DNA of 12,400 bases, taken from contig JAIPJV010000030.1 in assembly GCA_021734005.1 (NCBI GenBank), positions 1 to 12,400 on the forward strand, given 5' to 3'. Numbering within the stretch: position 1 is the first letter of the stretch; every line of letters starts with the position of its first letter. The DNA comes from Fidelibacterota bacterium (GTDB lineage: Bacteria > Fidelibacterota > UBA2242 > JAFGTP01). Below are positions 1-6,115 of this stretch, piece after piece. Both the position numbers and the translations under genes were made by a program. Below the pieces are notes generated by a model. It made no database searches. It was not told the DNA's origin and saw only the letters and a program-made list of their open reading frames with translations.

Positions 1-872
1 ATTATCACAACTCCATTCCTACGGATACTGGCAAGGAACCGGCAAAATTATTCAGCAGCATCTGTACTCATGTGGAATCCTTTCTGGAGGATTCCCAGTT
101 TGAACTTGTCGGCGTAGGAATTGGGGCTCCCAATGCTAATTATTATTCCGGTAAAATTGAAAATCCTGTCAACCTGGACTGGGACTATGTCAATGTAGTC
201 GATTTTTTCAAAGAATATTTCAAAGTTCCATCCTTTGTAACCAATGATGCTAATGCTGCGGCTATTGGTGAAATGCAATTCGGTGTTGCCCGGGATATGA
301 AAAATTTTATTGAAATAACGCTGGGAACCGGATTGGGAAGCGGACTTGTTGTCAATGGTGAAGTTGTTTACGGTCATGATGGATTCGCTGGTGAACTTGG
401 TCATGTTGAAGTTCATGAGAATGGTCGAGAATGTGGTTGTGGACAAAAGGGTTGCCTGGAAACCTATGCTTCGGCCAGCGGTCTGGTTCGAACAGCTCTG
501 GAATTATTAGCCTACTATCGTGATAAGAGTCCTTTGCGTGAAATTCAACCTGTCAATCTTACTTCCAAAAAAGTATATGAACTGGCCATGGATGGTGACA
601 AAATTGCAAAAAAATCCTTTGAAATTACCGGCCATTATCTGGGAAAAGCATTTGCCGATTTTACTGCTGCTTTGAGCCCTGAGGCTTTTATTTTATATGG
701 TGGTCTGGCCAATGCCGGTGATATTTTGATAAATCCCACTAAAGAGGCTATGGAAAATGATATGATGGCAAGTTTTAAAGGCAAAGTTAAAATTCTACTC
801 TCCGGCCTGCCTTCTGATGAAGTTGCTGTAATGGGTACAGCTGCTCTGGCCTGGCATGAATTGAATAAGTGA
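1..872 (+). CDS. ROK family sugar kinase (glucokinase-like), 5'-truncated by window edge
   Basis: Probably phosphorylates a hexose such as glucose with ATP in the cytoplasm. The reading frame is open from base 3 to the TGA at 870-872, giving 289 visible residues. A GTG at 72 is an internal codon rather than the start, because in-frame sequence before it (YHNSIPTDTGKEPAKLF) still looks like ROK protein. About 30 N-terminal residues, including the DxGGT phosphate loop, must lie outside the window. Visible hallmarks are TNDANAAAIGE with the catalytic Asp, the glycine-rich GTGLGSGLVVNG, the sugar-binding GELGH, and the zinc site made by that His plus CGCGQKGC, followed by LETYASASG. The family is certain. 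Glucose as substrate is likely but not proven, since ROK proteins also include fructokinases and N-acetylmannosamine kinases, and repressors that carry an extra DNA-binding domain. It converges on the operon behind it and ends before a shared terminator. Confidence 0.9.
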   Translation, partial: YHNSIPTDTGKEPAKLFSSICTHVESFLEDSQFELVGVGIGAPNANYYSGKIENPVNLDWDYVNVVDFFKEYFKVPSFVTNDANAAAIGEMQFGVARDMKNFIEITLGTGLGSGLVVNGEVVYGHDGFAGELGHVEVHENGRECGCGQKGCLETYASASGLVRTALELLAYYRDKSPLREIQPVNLTSKKVYELAMDGDKIAKKSFEITGHYLGKAFADFTAALSPEAFILYGGLANAGDILINPTKEAMENDMMASFKGKVKILLSGLPSDEVAVMGTAALAWHELNK

Positions 873-934
873 TACCGCAAATAGAAGCGAATGGACGTGA
901 ATTAAACAATTAATATTTTCATAATAATAAATAC

Positions 935-966
935 AACCGCCCCTCACCTATCGATGAGGGGCGGTT
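935..966. terminator. Bidirectional rho-independent terminator between ROK gene and stn operon
   Basis: A perfect 12-base inverted repeat (AACCGCCCCTCA, 935-946, and its complement 955-966) encloses an 8-base loop. The + strand continues as TT after the stem, giving a TTTT run from 965. On the - strand the stem is followed by TTGTATTTATT. It lies 62 bases after the kinase stop and 24 bases after the stop of the opposing operon, so it probably ends both transcripts. Confidence 0.9.
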
Positions 967-990
967 TTAATTCGGATGTTTTATCGAAAT

Positions 991-3036
991 CTATCGGGCT
1001 CTTTCCTTGTTGCGCCAATCAAGAGCACCAACCGGACATTCTTTGATACACTCACCACAATCAGCGCAGGAAAGGGGTAACTGTTCTCCAAAAGCAGTGG
1101 TAATATTGGTATCAAATCCTCTTTCCCGGAAGTCCAGAAGCGATTCATTGACCACTTCCTTACAAACTTTGACACAGGTTCCGCATTTGATACACTTATT
1201 TCGATCGATAATAATATCAGGATGACGGGTATCAGCTTCATAGACTCGTTTTTCACCGGTTATTGCTTCCGGTCCTGCCAGATACTGTTCGGAGTAGTCT
1301 TTCAATTTACAATCATGTTTATCAGTACAGCTACATTCCAGACAACGTTCGCCTTCCCGGGCAATGGCTTCTTCCGTAAAAGTATGAGTTATTTCCTCAA
1401 AACTATTTTTCCGCTTTTCCAGAGGAATATATTCCAGTTTTTCCCGTTTACGGTCAGTCAATTCCTTCAAATACACAAGATCATCTTTACTCAAGGACTG
1501 CCAGTGACCCCGGCTAACATTTATCTCATAAGGCTTTTCATATTCTTCGCCTCGCAAAAAGGCCTCAATTCCCAGGGCAGCATTGCGACCGGCAGCAACG
1601 GCTTCCACAACAGTAGCCGGGCCTGTTACACAATCACCGGCTGCGAAAACATTGTCAGCCATATAGCCATTTTCTTCATTTATCTCAATATCGCCCCATT
1701 TATTGGTTTTGCTGCCTTCCGGAGCAATAGTTTTCTGCCCAATTGCAGCAATTACTGTATCGGCTTTAACATCATATTCCGAGCCTTCAATTGGAATCGG
1801 TCTTCTGCGGCCGGAAGCGTCTTTCTCGCCAAGTTCCATTTTCTTAAAGGTAACAATCAGCTGGCCATTTTCTTTTCTAACTTTTGTAGGCTGGGATAGG
1901 AATTTAAACTGCACACCTTCTTCTTTGGCTTCATCGATTTCGATTTGTTCAGCAGGCATCTGTTTTTCTGTTCGTCGATAATAGCAATAAACTTCATCAC
2001 TTCCCAGACGTACAGCAGTTCGAACGCAGTCCATAGCAGTATTTCCACCACCGACTACAATAGTTTTACCCGGATTTTCCGCTGAAAAATCATTGCGGGC
2101 TACATTTTCCAGCCATTTAATTCCACCATCAGCCAGTTCTTCACCTTCAGCATACATTGACCCCGGTTTCCAGGAACCGACTGCCAGAACAACGGCGTCA
2201 TAATCTTTCTTTAATTGTTCCAGCTGAATATCTTTACCCAATTCCTGATTGGTGAAAATATCAACCCCACCCATTTTATCAAAATGCTGAATCTCTTTGT
2301 CAACAAAATGTTTGGGCAGACGAAATTTTGGAATACCATACTGAAGCATTCCACCAGCTTTAGGCATCTTTTCGTAAATATCAGAGCGAATGCCTTCTCT
2401 TCTCAAATAGTAAGCAGCAGAAATTCCAGCCGGGCCACCACCAACAACAGCGACTTTGCTGTCCTGCAATTCAGGTAGATCTTCCAGATAATTATCAAAT
2501 TCTTTATCAGCAGCCAGACGTTTAAAATCATTAATAGCAACAGGCTGGCCTTCATCAACTACATTCCGGCGGCAATCCTGTTCACAGAAGCGGGGACAGA
2601 CACGACCAATTGACATGGGTAGTGGAATTTTTCTTTTAATAATTTCCAGCGCCTTGGTGAAATTTCCGTTTTTCCCTTCCCGAATATATTCTTCAACCTG
2701 GGCATGAGCAGGGCAGGCAATAGTACAGGGCGCTTCACAATCGCCAATATGTTCGGATAAAAGTAAATTTAGAGCCGACTGCCGCATTTCAAAGACATCA
2801 TCGGATTCAACTTCTATTTCCATACCGTCATCTACCCGGGTTGAACAACTGGGCATAAACTGACCGGTTTCTTTATTTTTTACAACGCATACAAAACAGG
2901 AAGTTGTTTGACTAATTCTTCCATTGTGGCACATAGTAGGAATTTCAATACCATTATCCTCAGCCACTTCCAGAATTGTTTGGCCCTGTTCTGCACTGTA
3001 TTCCTGTTCATCTATTTTTAATTTTATGTTACTCAT
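991..3036 (-). CDS. stnC: StnC-like NAD(P)-binding flavoprotein subunit (NfnB/GltD-like with added Fe-S domains)
   Basis: This 681-residue cytoplasmic protein is the probable NADP-reducing subunit of an electron-bifurcating transhydrogenase. Domains in order: a [2Fe-2S] ferredoxin domain (Cys36, 47, 50, 64); a GltD/NfnB-type Fe-S domain (Cys100, 104, 108 and GRVCPRFCEQDC with Cys147, 151, 155); an FAD Rossmann fold (VVGGGPAG, 197-204); an NAD(P) Rossmann fold (VVGGGNTAMD, 327-336) followed by YYRR; the closing FAD motif AAGDCVTGPATVVEA; a Cys-rich motif CLECSC-x5-C (565-576); and a C-terminal two-cluster ferredoxin (Cys615, 618, 621, 625 and 657, 660, 663, 667). The ATG at 3036 follows an AGAGGAGAA ribosome site and starts one base after the stnB stop. 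No [FeFe]-hydrogenase H-cluster or molybdopterin domain is present, so it is not HydA or a formate dehydrogenase. The general class is certain. The Stn assignment rests on domain order plus the two neighbouring genes. Confidence 0.85.
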   Translation of the reverse strand: MSNIKLKIDEQEYSAEQGQTILEVAEDNGIEIPTMCHNGRISQTTSCFVCVVKNKETGQFMPSCSTRVDDGMEIEVESDDVFEMRQSALNLLLSEHIGDCEAPCTIACPAHAQVEEYIREGKNGNFTKALEIIKRKIPLPMSIGRVCPRFCEQDCRRNVVDEGQPVAINDFKRLAADKEFDNYLEDLPELQDSKVAVVGGGPAGISAAYYLRREGIRSDIYEKMPKAGGMLQYGIPKFRLPKHFVDKEIQHFDKMGGVDIFTNQELGKDIQLEQLKKDYDAVVLAVGSWKPGSMYAEGEELADGGIKWLENVARNDFSAENPGKTIVVGGGNTAMDCVRTAVRLGSDEVYCYYRRTEKQMPAEQIEIDEAKEEGVQFKFLSQPTKVRKENGQLIVTFKKMELGEKDASGRRRPIPIEGSEYDVKADTVIAAIGQKTIAPEGSKTNKWGDIEINEENGYMADNVFAAGDCVTGPATVVEAVAAGRNAALGIEAFLRGEEYEKPYEINVSRGHWQSLSKDDLVYLKELTDRKREKLEYIPLEKRKNSFEEITHTFTEEAIAREGERCLECSCTDKHDCKLKDYSEQYLAGPEAITGEKRVYEADTRHPDIIIDRNKCIKCGTCVKVCKEVVNESLLDFRERGFDTNITTAFGEQLPLSCADCGECIKECPVGALDWRNKERAR

Positions 3037-3037
3037 T

Positions 3038-4744
3038 TTATTCTCCTCTCAATGGAATTCGTGAAATTGCATCTACAGGACAGACTTCAATACAGCTGTT
3101 ACATCTTGTACACGTATCCACGTCAACTTCAATATCATCGGATATGGCGTCAACGGGACAGGTTTTGACGCAAGCCATACATTCGATACAAGTATCATGA
3201 TCAATTTCAATTTCCACAAGGTCATTACAAACTAGAGCCGGACAGACCTTATCTTCAACATGGGCTTTGTATTCATCCTTGAAAAACCGCAGAGTTGAAA
3301 GAACTGGATTGGGAGCTGTTTGTCCCAGTCCACATAAAGAGCCATCGACAATTTTGGGGCCCAGATCTTCCAACAGATCAATATCAGCCTGGGTACCATT
3401 TCCTTTTGTTATCCGTTCCAGTGTTTCCAGCAATCGCATATTTCCTACCCGGCAGAATGTACATTTTCCACAACTTTCCCGGGCTGTAAAATCGAGAAAA
3501 TAACGGGCTGTTTCTACCATGCAGCGGTTATTGCCAATTACAATTAATCCACCGGAACCCATAATTGCGCCCAGTGAATTCAAAGAATCATAATCAACCG
3601 GCGTATCAAAATGTTTCGCAGGAATACATCCGCCACTCGGGCCACCGATCTGAACAGCCTTGACAGAACCTTTTTCAGCACCGCCAATATCATAAACAAT
3701 TTCCCCAATAGTAATTCCCATAGGAACTTCAACGATTCCAGTATATTCCAGATCTCCTGCCAGAGCAAATAATTTGGTGCCTTTACTGCCCTCAGTGCCA
3801 ACTTTGGAATACTCGTCAGCACCTTCGCTAATAATTACGGGCACATTAGCATAGGATTCTACATTATTAATCACTGTGGGATGACCTTTATAGCCATCAT
3901 CAGTAGGATAGGGCGGCCGAAAGCGAGGCATACCCCGTTTGCCTTCCAGAGAATGAATCATAGCAGTTTCTTCACCACATACGAATGCACCAGCACCTTC
4001 CTTGACCTGAATGCCGATTTCTTTTCCATTCAAAACATTGATCTTATTTTCAATTATCTGATCAATGGCAGTTGTCAAATGTTCTATTGCACGAGGATAT
4101 TCAGCTCTAACATAGATAAAAACCTCAGAAGCACCAGTTGCATGAGCAGCGATCAGCATACCTTCCATAACTTGATGAGGTACACATTCCATCAGAGATT
4201 TATCCATAAAAGCACCCGGATCACCTTCATCAGCATTGCAGATCAGAATCTTGGTCTCATCTTCCTTGGCTGCCAGCAAACCCCATTTAATTCCAGTAGG
4301 AAATCCACCGCCACCACGACCTCTTAATCCTGAATTTTTCACTTCTTCAACAACATTATCAGGATCCATTTCAAGAGCTTTTTCCAGAGCCTGATATCCG
4401 CCATTTTCCTTGTATTCCTGCAATGAAGTAGGAACAATCCGACCGGCCAGCCTGGAAACTTTGAGTAATTCTTTATCTTTACGTTCTTTCCTAAAAGTAA
4501 GCCGTTTTTCTTCGCCCACATCAAGAATGTTTTTGAGATCTTCTTCAGTAGGTTCAACATTTTCAAAAAAGTAGGAACGATCTTCAGTTTCCACTTCAAC
4601 AAGAGGTTCAGCGTAACAATGACCAATACAGCCAACCTCAACTACATCATGATCAGTAACATTTTTACTCAAATAATCATAAACCTCATCTGCACCAGCA
4701 GCAATACCACAGCTAGCAGTACCAACCTTAATCCGCTTAATCAT
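3038..4744 (-). CDS. stnB: StnB-like NADH-binding flavoprotein (NuoF/HydB-like) with C-terminal ferredoxin
   Basis: This 568-residue subunit should bind NADH and FMN, the likely bifurcation module of the complex. Residues 1-80 form a thioredoxin-like [2Fe-2S] domain with Cys12, 39 and 43 only. The NuoF core follows: GRGGGGFPTGIKWG (141-154) for NADH, CNADEGDPGAFMDK (169-182) for FMN, VCGEETAMIHSLEG (255-268), then SCGKCTFC with Cys425, 428, 431 and distal Cys471 for a [4Fe-4S] cluster. The C-terminus adds a two-cluster ferredoxin (Cys519, 522, 525, 529 and 545, 548, 551, 555), as in HydB of bifurcating hydrogenases but not in E. coli NuoF. The ATG at 4744 follows a strong GGGAGGAGG and overlaps the end of stnA by 8 bases, which suggests translational coupling. 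HydB of a trimeric [FeFe]-hydrogenase is the main alternative, but the third gene here is not a hydrogenase. Confidence 0.9.
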   Translation of the reverse strand: MIKRIKVGTASCGIAAGADEVYDYLSKNVTDHDVVEVGCIGHCYAEPLVEVETEDRSYFFENVEPTEEDLKNILDVGEEKRLTFRKERKDKELLKVSRLAGRIVPTSLQEYKENGGYQALEKALEMDPDNVVEEVKNSGLRGRGGGGFPTGIKWGLLAAKEDETKILICNADEGDPGAFMDKSLMECVPHQVMEGMLIAAHATGASEVFIYVRAEYPRAIEHLTTAIDQIIENKINVLNGKEIGIQVKEGAGAFVCGEETAMIHSLEGKRGMPRFRPPYPTDDGYKGHPTVINNVESYANVPVIISEGADEYSKVGTEGSKGTKLFALAGDLEYTGIVEVPMGITIGEIVYDIGGAEKGSVKAVQIGGPSGGCIPAKHFDTPVDYDSLNSLGAIMGSGGLIVIGNNRCMVETARYFLDFTARESCGKCTFCRVGNMRLLETLERITKGNGTQADIDLLEDLGPKIVDGSLCGLGQTAPNPVLSTLRFFKDEYKAHVEDKVCPALVCNDLVEIEIDHDTCIECMACVKTCPVDAISDDIEVDVDTCTRCNSCIEVCPVDAISRIPLRGE

Positions 4745-5198
4745 TGTGAGCCTCCTCCCTATATTGGCGCAGAGTCTTCTGCACTTTTTTTCTACTTAAA
4801 TTGCCATGCACTTTTCCATTCACAGCCATGACAGGGGCCAGACTACAGCACCCCAGACAGGCAACTGTTTCAACAGAAAACACGCCTTCGTCATCGGTTT
4901 CCCCGCTCTCAATACCAGTTTCCTCTGTTATCCAGTTTTTGACCAGATCAGAACCTTTGATATGACAGGCCGTTCCATCACAAACAGAAATAATAAATTG
5001 CCCGGGTTTGCTTCTTTTAAATTGAGCGTAAAAACTGACAACACCTTCAACTTCTACAGGTGGCATTGAAAAATACTCAGCAAGTTCCTTGAGATTTTCA
5101 TCGGAAATAAAACCTTCGTGCTTCTGGACAGTTTGCAGCGCTTTGATCAGATTACTGCTGTCTTTGTCAATTTCCTTTAAATAAGTGGCTACAGGCAT
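4737..5198 (-). CDS. stnA: StnA-like [2Fe-2S] thioredoxin-fold subunit (NuoE/HydC-like)
   Basis: First gene of the three-gene operon, 153 residues, close to the usual NuoE length. It has the NuoE N-terminal helical part (FISDENLKELAEYF, then PPVEVEGVVSFYAQF) and a thioredoxin-like fold with one [2Fe-2S] cluster held by Cys73, Cys78 (CDGTAC) and Cys114, Cys118 (CLGCC). It would pass electrons to or from the flavin of the NuoF-like partner. The frame is open up to an ATG at 5246, but I chose the ATG at 5198 because AAGGAGGTG sits 2 bases before it and the protein then begins like other NuoE proteins (MPVATYLKEID). The 16 upstream codons (MKLRDYRSMRKNQGGV) look like leader sequence whose GGV is the ribosome site itself. 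Alone this subunit does not tell transhydrogenase from hydrogenase or formate dehydrogenase; the operon context does. Confidence 0.88.
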   Translation of the reverse strand: MPVATYLKEIDKDSSNLIKALQTVQKHEGFISDENLKELAEYFSMPPVEVEGVVSFYAQFKRSKPGQFIISVCDGTACHIKGSDLVKNWITEETGIESGETDDEGVFSVETVACLGCCSLAPVMAVNGKVHGNLSRKKVQKTLRQYREEAHND

Positions 5199-5200
5199 TA

Positions 5201-5209
5201 CACCTCCTT
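5201..5209 (-). promoter_or_regulatory. Ribosome binding site that decides the stnA start
   Basis: The - strand reads AAGGAGGTG followed by TA and then ATG at 5198. This near-perfect anti-16S match makes 5198 the better start than the upstream in-frame ATGs at 5246 and 5222. Confidence 0.85.
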
Positions 5210-5391
5210 GATTTTTTCTCATACTTCTATAATCTCTAAGTTTCAAGCCCCCACCCTTACGAAATAGAGCGTTAATATTAAAGGATTTTAGCTTTAAATG
5301 AAATTATTTTTATGAATTAATCTGAGTTGCTCTTTTACTGATCTCTTTTTTTGGGATAATTGTTCTAAGCGCCAGGTTTTAACTTTAAATT

Positions 5392-5422
5392 ATTGGGAAA
5401 TAAAGCAGCCTTGTTTCCCAAT
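5392..5422. repeat. Hairpin-forming inverted repeat next to the octamer array
   Basis: ATTGGGAAA (5392-5400) is matched by TTTCCCAAT (5414-5422). The stem extends three more pairs inward (TAA with TTG, one wobble), leaving a 7-base loop. No T-run follows on the + strand, so it does not look like a terminator there. It sits about 190 bases upstream of the stnA start and 15 bases before the octamer array. Confidence 0.55.
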
Positions 5423-5437
5423 CTCCCTATCCTCTGC

Positions 5438-5581
5438 CATCCACCCATCCAACCATCCTTTCATCCAATCATCCACCCATCCAACCATCCACCCATCCTT
5501 TCTTCCAATCATCCTTTCTTCCAATCATCCTTTCATCCACCCATCCTTTCATCCAACCATCCTTTCATCCAATCATCCACT
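5438..5581. repeat. Tandem array of 18 octamers (CATCCnnn)
   Basis: The 144 bases divide without gaps into 18 units of 8 bases. The first five bases are CATCC in 16 units and CTTCC in units 9 and 11. The last three are drawn almost only from ACC, AAC, AAT and TTT (the last unit has ACT). A 16-base pair of units (CATCCTTT plus CTTCCAAT) recurs in a row at units 8-11, suggesting growth by slippage or unequal exchange. The + strand has no G from 5437 to 5616. The other strand reads as repeated GGATG. An open frame runs through the array, but its product is only a reflection of the repeat (HP, SS and similar). Confidence 0.95.
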
Positions 5582-5714
5582 CTTTATTTTTCATCTCCCA
5601 TTTTTTCTTAAATTCAGGAACTGTTTTTGTCATTAACAAAAAATAGTCTGTAAAAATATCCCAATTCCCAGATCTAAGAAATATTTTATCCCGTATTTTG
5701 ATTATTTTTTCCGA

Positions 5715-5864
5715 TTAATCTTGATGGTCTCGTAAAAAGTGGATTTATCGTCAAAATAAGTGACTTGCATTATTTTAAATATTTTGATAATTAACAGGTT
5801 AGCCATTCTTCGACTCCGCTCAGAATGACGGGGATTATACTTTTTACGAGACCATCAAGATTAA
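5715..5864. mobile_element. MITE-like element with perfect 26-bp terminal inverted repeats
   Basis: Bases 5715-5740 (starting TTAATCTTGATGGTCTCG) are exactly complementary to 5839-5864, framing a 150-base element with no coding capacity. Inside are a second inverted repeat (AAAATAA, 5753-5759, with TTATTTT, 5770-5776) and a hairpin CATTCT/AGAATG (5806-5826) within a segment that reads, on the - strand, CGTCATTCTGAGCGGAGTCG, a motif I recall as a widespread dispersed intergenic repeat. The ends are TTAA, so a TTAA or TA target is possible; no longer target duplication is visible. A non-autonomous transposon remnant is the best reading; a large regulatory hairpin is the alternative. Confidence 0.65.
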
Positions 5865-6018
5865 ATTTATAAAAAAATATTTTTGGTAAAATAACAGTTC
5901 CGATTTATTCACTAAAAGCTAATTTTCTCCTCCAAGATTATTTCTATAATCTTCAATCTATATACAATTATAAGTAATAATATCAGTAGCAATTAAATAA
6001 TTAAATTGAGAATTTATT

Positions 6019-6047
6019 TTTACTTAATTATTTAATGGCACTATATT
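6019..6047 (+). promoter_or_regulatory. Candidate gdhA promoter
   Basis: TTTACT (6019-6024), a 17-base spacer and TATATT (6042-6047) resemble a housekeeping -35/-10 pair. The same -10 reads TATATTTG, which also fits the TAnnTTTG box known from Bacteroidetes. A start site near 6054 would leave a leader of about 60 bases before the gdhA ATG. This is a pattern match only. Confidence 0.4.
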
Positions 6048-6115
6048 TGTTTTAAAAATTAACGTCTTTACAAAGATAATTGTCAAACTAATGATTTTTT
6101 AAAAAGGAGGTCTTA

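Larger units (their letters stand above)
5199..6115. other. 917-base divergent intergenic region between stnA and gdhA
   Basis: No credible gene lies here. The region must carry the promoters of both the leftward stn operon and rightward gdhA. In order it contains a 12-bp hairpin (5392-5422), an octamer tandem array (5438-5581), a small AT-rich hairpin TTTTTGT/ACAAAAA (5624-5642), a MITE-like inverted-repeat element (5715-5864), and a very AT-rich stretch leading to a probable gdhA promoter near 6019-6047. I found no convincing -35/-10 pair for the stn operon in the 130 bases before its start. Confidence 0.8.

Noticed and set aside
72..872. GTG at 72 as the true start of the ROK kinase
   Set aside because: The frame is open to the window edge, upstream codons read as kinase sequence, and a start at 72 would drop the ATP-binding loop.
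1222..1899. 225-codon + strand open frame opposite stnC
   Set aside because: Antisense shadow of a gene with unmistakable cofactor motifs; its Phe/Ser-rich product has no family signs.
991..5198. Trimeric [FeFe]-hydrogenase HydABC or NAD-dependent formate dehydrogenase
   Set aside because: The two small-module genes would fit, but the third has FAD and NAD(P) Rossmann folds and no H-cluster or molybdopterin domain.
5199..5330. Promoter for the stn operon
   Set aside because: Several AT-rich hexamers exist on the - strand but none pairs with a reasonable -35 at 16-18 bases.
5438..5581. CRISPR array
   Set aside because: Units are 8 bases with no 20-40 base spacers, no 24-40 base repeats and no cas gene nearby.
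5393..5611. 72-codon + strand open frame across the octamer array
   Set aside because: No ribosome site; the product is a mechanical reading of an 8-base repeat, and the repeat is not a multiple of three.
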